Shown here piece by piece: positions 24,021-34,779 of a DNA stretch of 64,000 nucleotides. Made by a program: the position numbers and the translations under genes. The DNA is from Wyeomyia smithii (Eukaryota > Arthropoda > Insecta > Diptera > Culicidae): positions 216,431,493-216,495,492 of the forward strand of contig NC_073695.1 in the NCBI RefSeq assembly GCF_029784165.1, read 5' to 3'. Each line of letters begins with the position of its first letter. Position 1 is the stretch's first letter. Under the pieces are notes generated by a model, which ran no database searches, was not told where the DNA came from, and saw nothing but the letters and a program-made list of their open reading frames with translations.

Positions 24021-24225
24021 ATGATTGGATTGTATATATTATTAACCTTAACAGTGGAATGAATGTTGGAGCATTGAGAGGTGAATATTGGAGGTGATTA
24101 AGTGGTGTGATAAGTATAGAAGCTTTGCGGGAAATAGTTTATTCTGCAAATTTTCACCAAGTTCACCATATTGCTGGTCGATTTCATAAGAGCATGTGAG
24201 GGTATTTTGCTGGAAATTCGATATT

Positions 24226-24361
24226 CGCAGCCAACTGTTAAAGTGTACAGGACCAGCGCTACGATTCTACTGATACTAACGGTCTCTCTCGAGCCGAGAC
24301 TCGAACTTACGACGACTGGTATGTTAAGTCAGCATCCTACCTCGAGATCAGCTGGGAGGGT
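24226..24361 (-). repeat. tRNA-derived SINE, 3'-truncated
   Basis: The minus strand gives the SINE head (ccctcccagctgatctcgag, then B-box-like GTTCGAGTCTCGGCTCGAGA) and runs into the tgtcctgtacacttt block. It stops near cagttggctgcg without the usual terminal segment. Same family as the copies at 10.7, 41.5 and 42.8 kb. Confidence 0.7.
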
Positions 24362-25280
24362 GTCAGATCATTGCAAAAATTTTAAAATTTAATTTGAAAG
24401 AGAGGTGCGAAGTGTTCAGAAAAAATATAAGTAAAAGTGTTTCACTTCTACACAAAGCAGAAATTATTTTTATGCATAGAATCATTGTGATAGGAAAAAA
24501 ATGTAAATTTGAATCGATTTTTTGAAATACTTTTCGACCTCCTATTCTCTTCATCACAGAATTATTTTGGTGTCCCGCGTTGGAGCTTCAACTATTTGGT
24601 CACTTTATCCTTAATAGAAATCAAGAAAACAACTTACAAGCTTATCATCTGACTTAAAGACTTCGAGGCAGCATGCGATTCAGTTGATCGTTCAACTTTA
24701 TATTGGAAGAGGTAGTACGGTCCAGTATGTTGGAAAAATTGTTGGAATGTGGACAATTATGTTGAAAAGGGGTAGTACGAAAAGTGGGTCATCCGTTATG
24801 TTGAAGGCTGATATGCTCCTCGGTTTGGTTTTGAAAACGACAATGATGTATGCAACGCATTTTGAAAAGAAATTTACAGAAGGATATTTCATCAACTCTG
24901 CCCAAACTTAAAATTACTATAGATGGAGATATATTTGAAGTATGAGATGCGCAACAAAGTTGTTTTTTTAAATGCTCTTATTGTGGCTGTTTTATTAATT
25001 AAAAATGCTACTTTATTTAAAAAAAAAGTTATCAATAAATCGTTCAAAAAATCTTTCTGGCAGAGCTCAAATACCATTACGATAGAAGTGGTCATTTATT
25101 CAACAACCAATACACTTAGAGAGGAATGAGAAAACTTATATGAAAGCTTTCTCTCTCTCCTCTTCATGCCAGTATTTTTGTTTTGTGTAAACTGTACAAC
25201 ATTTTTTGGCAAACAGTTCACGGTAAGCCATTTTGAAAGCGAAATTCGACTGTACATAATTTCTCGCAAACTTCGCCAGG
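24362..25280. other. Unassigned AT-rich sequence
   Basis: Short repeats of ggtagtacg occur at 24,711 and 24,772 within a plus-strand frame of 75 codons that shows no recognised domain. Nothing else is supported. Confidence 0.4.
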
Positions 25281-25284
25281 AAGG

Positions 25285-26680
25285 CTGCCGCTCATGGCAA
25301 GTCCGTCCCAATTGCATTTTTGTCAATTTTGAGTTTATTTATGGAATCAATTCCTTTTTATATCTACTTTCGATAAAACAAATATTTTTGAATACTTCGT
25401 TCTGAGAAGTTATGAAAAAAATAGCAAGTCGGTTTGTCCCATAACAAAAGTGATCGCAAGTCGGTCCCACTGCAAAAATCTTCGCAATTTAACCCCACAG
25501 CTAATAATGATTATGAAAAATGTGATATTTACCACAACTTATGGTCTTCAGGATTAGAATTGGATGTACCAAGTGATATTCGATAGGAGGTTTGATTGAA
25601 TTTTACGCGGTCTACATCGTGTGGTTCTAGCTGATAGTACTTCGCAATTTAACCCCACAGCTAATAATGATTATGAAAAATGTGATATTTACCACAACTT
25701 ATGGTCTTCAGGATTAGAATTGGATGTACCAAGTGATATTTGATAGGAGGTTTGATTGAATTTTACGCGGTCTACATCGTGTGGTTCTAGCTGATAGTAC
25801 AATGTTATCTTCAAGACAAAGTTTCCACCAGTAGCTTCTTCCAGCTGTTGTTAGTTGACAGTGAACGCTTTAGGTGTGTCACTGTATTGTTAGTTGAAGC
25901 ATTCTTTAGTGAATACTACTTTTCGTATTTTATCCGTATTTTATGTAAAGACGTGGGCAAGAATTGTTCAATTATTGTCGCGAATTTCGTTTTGAAGAAT
26001 TTGCCAGTCTATTAAATACTTCGGTTCGCTACTTAGCTGTTTTTTAAAGGAGCAAACATTTTCCTAAGCTATAGGTGTTCTTTCATATTTGCTTCCTCTG
26101 CTACGTGGAAGCTGTCCGCCGTCACGAACGTGTGACCGCTCTCAGGAAAATTTAGAACAAGTGCCTACACCTAAACTGATTTCGAATTTATCAGTAGTAT
26201 CAAATGTAAAAACAAAATCAAATTTTATTTTGAGCGGCGCAGTTGGTACATTGTGCTATGCTTCTCACAAAAAAACTTATTTAATGAAGCACGAGAGAAG
26301 GTCATTTATGAATTGACCTGCGATGGATTCATTCCAAACGCAAGCTATAGCACCGCCGTCGATTTGCAGTAGTTTGTTTTTCATCACCGGTCGTAGCTGG
26401 CTATGGGACTGACTTGCTGTCATTTTGGCTACGTACCGTAAAAGTAATCGCATGTGAGTCCCAGCTTATGATTTTCAACAAATTTTGATAAAGTTTCGGT
26501 GTTTATACAAGTTTTATGATGCAAAAGTGTTAGATTGTCATTGCAGTACTAAATTCTGTTGATGGTCTTGATTGAAAATGCATTCAAGTGCAAAATTTCA
26601 CCCAAAGCGTTACGATTTTTAATTGCTGTTTTCTCGTCAGCACCAAAGCGCAAATGGGACGGACTTGCTATGAGCGGCAG
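25285..26680. mobile_element. 1.4-kb DNA transposon, CTGCC ends, 4-bp TSD (family A, copy 1)
   Basis: The terminal inverted repeats are 26 bp with one mismatch (left end CTGCCGCTCATGGCAAGTCC). AAGG flanks both sides at 25,281-25,284 and 26,681-26,684. The inner motif gcaagtcsgtccca recurs subterminally at about 25,424 (with extra bases), 25,456, 26,404 (inverted) and 26,450 (degenerate). A 160-bp tandem duplication at 25,481-25,800 is unique to this copy. A 58-codon minus-strand frame at 26,277-26,453 is shared with copy 2. No transposase domain is recognised, and the superfamily is unassigned. Confidence 0.85.
25481..25800. repeat. 160-bp tandem duplication inside family A copy 1
   Basis: 25,481-25,640 (starting ttcgcaatttaacccc) is repeated at 25,641-25,800 with a single difference (cgatagg versus tgatagg). 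Copy 2 at 43.6 kb has one unit, so the duplication followed insertion or arose in a sublineage. Confidence 0.9.
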
Positions 26681-26699
26681 AAGGTAGAGGATAACCGGC

Positions 26700-26900
26700 C
26701 AGGATATTAGACAAAAACATGTAGTGTATAAAAACAACTGGAGAGCAAGGAACCGCAAACAGTTGATTACTAGAATTAAGAGACGGATCCAAAAAGTCGA
26801 CGTGAATACCGTACAACGCTCTTGTTCCGGCATCCTGACAAAGCTTCGTCGAACAGCCGATTCTGGGCCTTTCTCAAATATTCAACAATTTTTTTCTTTT
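26700..26900 (+). pseudogene. maT-like Tc1/mariner transposase, C-terminal fragment
   Basis: The plus-strand frame reads VYKNNWRARNRKQLITRIK, then RRIQKVDVNTVQR. This is the pattern of the last 60 residues of maT-type Tc1/mariner transposases (a YxxNW block, then a series of basic helices). A related fragment is encoded on the minus strand near 40.6-40.7 kb. The catalytic domain is not adjacent: family A copy 1 ends only 20 bases upstream. This is a dead fragment, and the assignment rests on eye comparison. Confidence 0.5.
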
Positions 26901-26904
26901 GTTA

Positions 26905-27855
26905 TCAGTTTTTCTGGCATTCTGGAAAGTACCTGAAAAATAAATCGCGGATACGTTTTTTTTGGCCATAGTCGGTTTTATTTCCAATTATACACTCCTT
27001 TTAGGTCGATACAGCGAGTCCAACGGTTTTCTAACTTTCCGTCTAACTAACTAACTAACCGTCCGAAAAGTTGTCGATCGGAATACGCCTCAGTTTTAGC
27101 TATGAGCGCCTCATTTGAGTAAGAACGCTTACCAGTGAGCCATCTCTTCAGGTTAGGGAACCTGAAGGTTATGGTTTTACCTTTTTCAAGATAGTCCACG
27201 AACATTATGCCATCTGCATCCCAAAATACGGAGGCCATAATCTTTCCGACCCATTGTTGCGTTTTTGGACGCTTCTGGGCACTTTGGCCCGCTAAAACCC
27301 ACTGTTTTGCCTGTTGCGTTGACTCAGGAGTGAGTGATGGATCCAGATCCATGGATTCATCCATGATTATGAATCAGCGCAAAAACTCGGTTGGCTTACG
27401 CGAAAATAATGCCAAATTCTGCTGAGAAGTCGTCACATGAATTCGTTTTTGGTTCACCAGAGCAAACGCGGCACCCATCGCGCGAGCCTGCCTATAGCAT
27501 TACCTACCTCTCTAAATTTCACTTTGGGATCATTCAACATTATATCATGGACTTTTTCGACGTTTCCTGGTGTAATGACCTCTTTTGGGCGCCCGGATCA
27601 TTCAGCATCAACTGTTCTCGTACGGCCACAGCGAAACTCGATAAATCACTTATGAATCGTTCCTTATCCAGTTTGGCCGTGGTCTAGGATATCGTTTTGT
27701 TGCGCAGATAGTAGTATTCGATCAAAACTTGAAACTCAGATTTTTCCATATTAAAAAAACTCGGAGGTTAATCACTTCTTAGTGCTGTAACTTGTAAATG
27801 CGTAAACATAAATGGCTGAAATTTTGACAGTCGGTACTTATCAAACTGCTAAGTA
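26905..27855 (-). pseudogene. mariner element, internally deleted transposase
   Basis: Reading on the minus strand, ATG at 27,749 starts MEKSEFQVLIEYYYLRNKTIS, the usual beginning of an irritans/cecropia-type mariner transposase (about 350 residues when whole). Frames then shift, but GKIMASVFWDADGIMFVDYL and LEKGKTIT are clear. GKTIT then joins directly to FRFPNLKRWLTGKRSYSNEA, which normally lies after the second and third catalytic aspartates. About 65-75 residues, including the HxDNAxxH block, are therefore missing. The end LENRWTRCIDLKG appears in another frame at about 27,010-27,040. AAGTACC-containing sequences at both ends are possible terminal repeat remnants, so boundaries are approximate. 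Confidence 0.75.
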
Positions 27856-28460
27856 TGGCGGGTCAGGTGGGACTTCCCATTCGAGCGTTTCTACATAAGT
27901 TTTAACGGCTTTGCCAGCGATGCATTAGAATCGCTTTTACGTGCCTCTACTCTTATTGTGGCCATGTTTCACACAGTTCCAGGATTAATCAATTGAAGTC
28001 GATACCGTTTCCCAGTGATGGTTTTGTTCTAATTCAGTGGCTCATAATAAATAACATCGACCTGGTCCTACCATACAGCATAACCTTCACTCCGTGTATA
28101 TTCGACCGAACCAACGACGTATAAGGATGATTTTTCATCAGTCGTCACGATGCAATGGAGAAAACCCTTCCTTTTTGTCGCTGGAACAATTTTCCACAAC
28201 CGAAAAACGACGCCTCTAATCATAAGGAACCTAAGTTCTTTGTTTTTCAATCATTCTCAAAGCATTCGATTGCTTGGAAATAGCTTAACAGGTTCCAAAT
28301 ACCGAAGCAATCTGTTCCTGCGATTGGCATAAATTTTCATTTCTCTGAATCAACGTCTTCGAAATAATAATCAAAATAACCGTCACGGCACATTGCTTCA
28401 CTTAGAACAGCATTCAAAGAAACTTTTTCAACTCTCGATGCGCTTCAGCCGCCGTTTTCT
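27856..28460 (-). pseudogene. Second mariner transposase remnant (different subfamily)
   Basis: The minus strand carries, in broken frames, ENLCQSQEQIASVFG with AISKQ (helix-turn-helix), then GFLHCIVTTDEK with the first catalytic aspartate, VDVIYYEPLN, and KTITGKRYRLQLIN. These are in the order of a mauritiana-like mariner. The HDNARPH block is unrecognisable and the C-terminus is missing where the element abuts the mariner above. Stops and frameshifts are frequent. The same subfamily occurs at 50.0-52.5 kb. Confidence 0.7.
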
Positions 28461-31140
28461 TTTCGTAAAATTAGAAAAGTAATGCTTCCTGCAAATGACG
28501 ATTATTTGGCACAAAATCAGATAGTTTCACACAGCTAAAATTATGTTACGCCACAACATAATCACTAACAATGATTACTTTAACAAGGGTAAGAAAAAAC
28601 ATTGGACATTCAAAAATATACATTTTTACGAATGATTGACAAATTATCAGTGTTATTTTACACAAAGAGTATTTCTAAATGCAACAACTAGTATTTGTAC
28701 GAAAAAAAAAGTTGAATGTTTTGGATACTTTGTTTTTTGAAAATTTTGTGATATAAATATTTCACTTTCAAACAGCACCGAATTTTCATCCAAATGTCGT
28801 TCTTTTTGATCAAAAAAGAATGAATCTAGGAATTTTTTCGAAATTTCTTATTATTCGATTATTTACTATTGAAAAAGGTAGAAAAAATTAAAAATTATGT
28901 TCCAAGATACAAATCTACCAGTGTTTTTAATATTTATTTGAAAAAATCAGACATCGCGATTTTTGATGATCCATTTTACGAGTTTAGACCCATAAAAATT
29001 CCCATTTTTTCAATGAACAAGAGGTAAACATTGATCAAATGAGTAGGACAGTTCTACCAAAAAATGTAGGCTTTCAGAATTGAAGAAGCAACGAAATGAT
29101 ATAAATCATTTCGTTTCACGATTCGTTACTTCTTAAAAAACTTCAAGAGAATCGACAACAAGTTGAGATTTCAGTTAGCATTTGTGTTTTTGATATTCGT
29201 TTACATCATCAGCTATACTTACTCATTGTCTATCCATACTTACTTCTATGTAGAAGTAATCAGGAGTAATCATGTATTCAAATTACCTGAAAATTAGAAA
29301 AAAATATAACGTTATTATTAATTGTGAGAAAAATATAATTTACATTTAAATTACTTCGCGAATAGAAAATATGCACATCAGGGAGATGATCAAGATAAAA
29401 ATTTTCACATGTACACAAGTGATTGTAATAAATTTCAATCGGAATAAATTATAGAAATTCCATTACAATTAACTGTGTTATCGTGTTGGATTGGATCTCT
29501 GTGGTTAGCTGAGCTGAAAGCATTGTGAATAATTGTATGTCTAAACGTAAACAAAACGAGTGAGAGTTATATCCCTAGTACTTCACAAGCACAAATCATC
29601 TCCTACTCATTTTGTTTACGTTTGCACATACGACCTTATCACAAAGTACTCCAGAATTGACGAATCGGGTTATGAAAATCTATACTTTACAGTGTTTACT
29701 TGCAAATACATAGTAACTATTATATATGAATTGTATTTAAATTTTCTGAGGTAATCGAATTTCATTAACAGTGTTATAACTATTGTTGATCTAATGCAAA
29801 CAGATAAACATTTCGAAACCCATCAGAAAGATATCGGAAATCAATTTCATTTTTTTTTTGTGTGTGTCGAACAAAAAGCGTACATAAAAATTTGCAAGCT
29901 GAATGACAGGAAGCGTCAAATAAAAGCAGCATTCCATCGTTAAGTATTTTTTAGTGATAGCTTTTAACACCTTGAGCTTCACGCTTGAATCGAAGTTATT
30001 AACTTGTAAGCAATCATAGCATATGCTGTAGAGGTCCTCTAGGCGTTGTTCAAGAAGTTACGCTTGGTTTGAAACTAATTTCACGACAGTAAAAAAAAAA
30101 AAACATTAAACACGATGTGCAACTTAGTACCTATTACTTGGCGGTATTGGACCTCCACGAAAAAAGTCAAAAGAAAAAAAAGCAGTGCTGTGTTTCCATA
30201 GCACAGGTGAAAAGAGTTCAACATTTACAACATTGTCATTCATTGTCTTTGAACAATGGTTGACTGACCATGAATTTTTAGGTGTCAAGAGTCGAACAAT
30301 AAGTCAATCGAAGGTTGGCATGTTTTATGATGTTTTGTTCTGAGCTCTTGATATTAATTTTACGCATATTCTACGCGAATAAGAAATGGTGTGCAAACAA
30401 ATACTGTAACTGTGAATTGTTCGAGGCGCAGTTATGTTTCAACACTCGATGCATAACAAAACTTGAACGGTTATCGATGATTGTACAAGTTTGCATGGGA
30501 ACAATATCAACTCCTCGATGAGTTTGATTAGCTGAACATTATTACGACTTTCGAATCACTAAACTACACAAAATAAAAACTCTGTCTTCGATCGCATTGC
30601 AATTACGTGAAACAGACATTACGGTTTGTGATGTTCTGAAGTGGAATAGGTGTCATTGTGAGAATTATTTTTCAACGATATATTGCAATCGTTCTCAATT
30701 GTGGTGCTTCAATTAACGTTTATTCCTCACTTATCACGTTTCTTATGTCAGCCGTACTGATGCGATTATATTGCGATGTGATTTACATAATAAACAAATT
30801 AGATTCGAAGCGTAAATTATTATGTTGTTGGCGGACCAATCATTGCAGTTTATGACTCTCACAGTCGTGCAACAAAATTGCGATACAAGCACGATAACTC
30901 GCGCTTAAATGGGTAAATTAAACTTAATAAGCATTGCCGTGGCAACTATCGATATGAATCTACACTACCAGAGCATTACGTATCTTTCATTACAACTAAA
31001 TAACAATTGGAGCACCTGTGAAAGCTTTTCGTCTGTACTGTATTTCCATGGAAAGGCTATAACTTGAATTCAATCAATGACCCAAAATATCTCACACATA
31101 TGGACATTTGGTTCAAATATATATGTTCAGTAAGGCGTAC
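28461..31140. other. AT-rich stretch, nothing recognised
   Basis: About 2.7 kb of AT-rich DNA with short open frames on both strands and no domain or element ends. Likely intron or intergenic DNA. Confidence 0.5.
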
Positions 31141-31342
31141 CGTTATAATTTGACACATCGGTCGGTCGGGTCAATTTGAAGCTCCGTTAGGCAGTTCTTC
31201 AGGCAGAGCTGCGTAATTCATCGAGAGTGCCAGTGAACTGGGTAAAGTGAATAATTGTTCTCTATCGTGCCTTTCCCCAGGTGCTTCGGCACACATAAGC
31301 ACACACACAAACACATTTGTGTCCGTGCCTTGCTTCGTCTTA

Positions 31343-31782
31343 AGGGCTATTCCCACTGCTTCCGTTCCGGGACCGGGCCGGGACCGGGCTGTGGCAGTTC
31401 CGTGTGTCGTCCGGGCTCGTTTGAGATTGATTGCATGCGTTATGAACGCATTCACACCGACGCGCCGTGCCCAGACCGGGGCAGCGTTGAGTTGCCGTCG
31501 TGCTGCCGCAGTGCGAGAGAAAAACTATCGTTGCCGACGATACTTTGTGTTGGCCGGAGAGTGCACGGAAGGCACTCGGGTGGATGCGTGTATGTAGTAG
31601 TGACATATTTCGCGCGGAGTGAGCTGCGGTATGAAAAAAGAGAAAGACGTTCTTTCACATACACACATCAACATTTCTCAACCAGAGCGCAGCGCAGGCA
31701 CGGTTCAAGCACGGCGCAGTGTGAATGTATGAAAAGTCCCGGACGAGCCCGGTCCCGGAACGGAAGCAGTGGGAATAGCCCT
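31343..31782. mobile_element. GC-rich PIF/Harbinger-type MITE
   Basis: Perfect inverted repeats of 36 bp (AGGGCTATTCCCACTGCTTC onward) bound a 440-bp GC-rich unit. The direct repeat TTA lies on each side (31,340-31,342 and 31,783-31,785), a TWA-type duplication. A second, inner inverted pair (cattcacaccgacgcgccgt and its near complement near 31,710) makes the element strongly foldable. It is non-coding; the 217-codon frame crossing it is a by-product of high GC. Confidence 0.8.
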
Positions 31783-31787
31783 TTAAG

Positions 31788-32061
31788 CTTCCTGTTCGTT
31801 CGCGAGCAGGCGAGCGATTCGATAAGACGACGACAAGATATGATGTTGAAAGTGATTGCAAGTCACTCGCTGCTTGCTGTTGATCTTCGCAACCTCACGC
31901 CTCCATGAACTCCGGTACACACATAGCACGGGAAGAAGTGCAACAAAATCGTTAAGTTAAGCGTGTTTATATGCCGTCACTCGTTTGCTCAGCTTCGCCT
32001 TTGGTTTCGTCACGTCCGTCCACTGGCGTTTCGATTAGTTTTACGAGTGTTGGGAAAGCGC
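31788..32061 (+). other. Candidate untranslated first exon
   Basis: After the MITE the sequence has non-repetitive, leader-like composition and ends in a consensus donor GCGC|GTAAGT at 32,061/32,062. There is an initiator-like ctcagcttcg at about 31,988. No long coding frame follows. It may be a 5' leader exon of a plus-strand gene whose coding exons lie outside the window. Confidence 0.25.
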
Positions 32062-34770
32062 GTAAGTTTCGTTATCTAGTCGATGTCATAGGTGCCGAAA
32101 ATTGCAGAAGAATTGGCCCTAACTGTTGAAGTAGATACATGTAATAAGTTGTCATTGCCTTAGGTGCAAAAATGTAATTCAATCTAGCCCTATGTAACCT
32201 TATCCAAATCGGAATTGAATAGCTATATTTTTATTGTGAGGATTTCGCCAGTTTTGATTACTTGTTACTGAAATTTCTATTCTAAGAACTAAGACTAGAC
32301 CGGGTAATCAAATTACAAAATAAATTCGAGGGATTATACGAATGTTTTGCTGTTCTGTTACATTTTCCGCAATATGGACAATATAGGAGCACCACGTAGC
32401 AAATATAGGAAGGCAATGGCCAACATGGAAACGGGGCAAATGTTTTTTTTTTAAACATATAAAAAGAGAAGAATGTCTTAAATTCAATGTTTTTTTTTGT
32501 TCAAATATAGATGAAACCATCCGATACCACCATTGCTCTTATCAAGCTTGTTTTTAATGGCTAAGCAGGAAGCACACACATATGTTGAACATTTTCCTGT
32601 CATAACCTTCCAGAGTAAAATAAAATCTGAATATTAATTATTAATTTCTAACAAAAATAATATAAACTTCACAATAAAAGTTTTATTGATATTGGTTTTT
32701 TTCACAGCGGCGTGAAAGACGAGCATTCAGCCTTGTTTATTATCGTAGCATTACAGTTACAAGATACAGAACTGATTACACCCCAGTGCTCTCTAATTAT
32801 AATAAAGTTCATATCATAGACCGTAAATCGATCGTCAACAAGTCGTTTTTTTCGACTCTTCTAATAAGCTCCAAAGCGAATCTGGTTGTTGTGACACAAT
32901 CAAAACGTATGAGAAGTTTATACTGCTAAAACAAGGGATTAATTGCGAGTATAGAGAAGCGAACGCTCTTTCGAATTTTATGCGCAAGTAAAACGACAAG
33001 ATCCGTTATAGAACCGTCCGTTATACATGCGCGTCTTGCGATGTTTGGGTGCTTCCTGCCGGCCCAGAGCGTCAAACCTGATTCGCGATGACGACGACGA
33101 CGACGACGGACTGGCCGTCTGTCAATTAAGCCACTGCAGCAGAAATAAGCCACATTCGCCACCAGCCTAAGATCGTTATTCGGAATCGAAATGAAACCGT
33201 TTTACGATAGCGTTAATCGGTTTCTTTTCCGCTCAGCTGCAAACACTATAAACAGGCTGGATTTAAAGTCCATTTATGAGCCCACCACATACGTGTTTTG
33301 TTCAAGACCTTCATTAGACTTGAGCGGTACTTTTCATCGTTTGCCGTCCGGCATCAAGAGGTTGCACGGAAGAAAGCGAGTGACTTTTGTGAATAGTTTT
33401 TGTAGGTAACTTTTTTCCTTGCTCTTCAAATCTCTACTCATTTTAAAAGTCATGTGCAGCACGATAAATTTAACCTCACTTTTTTCTTATGTTGAAAGTA
33501 AGTTCGTTTCATGGCGTAATAACCGGCCCACTGTAATCCTGTTGAGTGAAACTGATTCGATTGAGGTACTAAATTGGTGCAATTTATTTTAATACCATTA
33601 TGACACTATTGCAACTGGATCGAAACAGAAGCATAAACTTAACGCTTACATTTTAAACATGTGACTGACTGCGCCCTAAAACTGAGAATTGATTGAGTAT
33701 TTTAACTACGGAAAAAAATTATCCGACACTAGTGTGCTGTTAGATATCTACAATATATGAACCTTCTCATAAAATTTAATTTTAAGACAAGTTCCCATGT
33801 GAATTGCGAGGTACCGTCTGTTATGACTTCTCTTTTATTCGTTAATCTGAATGTCAGCTGCAAAAAAACTGACAATTATTAAAATCGAAAACGAGAGCTG
33901 GTCCGACCAATTAGTGCGCTACGGTACTATGGCATATAGTGGTCGGAAATAGCACACGTAACTACGGCAAAACGTCATAAAGCAATTAACGGAAACCTGC
34001 TCCCAAATTCGACCAAACGACAATTCTATCAATGTTCCTAGCAAATAAATTTTTGTTTTCGCTGAATTCCACTTTCCTCCACCTAACCGCAAACGATTTA
34101 TGCGAGCATTATGTTGAACGAAGAACTTTTTCCTGCGCGCCGTCTCCACACTTGCTAATGAAGTAAGGCATACCTTCGTGAGTAGCGTCAAACAAAAAAG
34201 AAAAGGGAGGAATGAGATGGAAGAAAACATTCACATACACATGAACCAGTTGTGCTTATCGTACAAGACGAGAGGAGTGATTGACCAAGTGGAACTTGAA
34301 AAACGCACAATTGAAAGTTTAAACAAATGAGTGCCCGTGAACCGCTTAAGCCGAGGAAAGCTATGTTTTTTAATTTATTACTCATGTTTAGTGGTCGACA
34401 TCGCAACAAAAAATTGAATCCAGGATCCGGCTTGGTCCGTTCCGGTTGCACACCAGAACGAAAAAAAGACTCCGTTCCGGTTACGTTCAGAAGTCCAATC
34501 TAAAGGGAATAAAAATGATAAATAGACTCAATGAAAAGGCCGTTAAACGAGTGCCTGAAGAAGTATCAAAACAGAATCAACGAAATTTTGACGCCAAATT
34601 TAGCTTTCCCAACTCAAAGACACAGGAGAAGGTAAAAAAGATACGCAAGAGTGGTGTTGCATGAGTATTTTTTGTAACCATATAAAAAGGTAAGAAGGGT
34701 CTATGAATTTTATGGTTTTACCCACTGCTAGAGTTTGTCAACCAAACTAAATAAAAACCTAAATTAATCC
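32062..34770. other. No gene established
   Basis: Mostly AT-rich. A gac/gtc triplet run lies at 33,088-33,110. A weak donor-like tgtag|gtaact occurs at 33,405 after a GC-richer block. No domain was recognised in any frame. Confidence 0.4.
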
Positions 34771-34779
34771 ACCTAGCGG

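Noticed and set aside
31255..31908. 217-codon plus-strand open frame, the longest in the window
   Set aside because: It crosses a GC-rich MITE with perfect inverted ends, and long frames exist there on both strands, as expected from few AT-rich stops.
33231..33405. Possible leader exon ending in tgtag|gtaact
   Set aside because: The donor is weak and there is no promoter or coding support.
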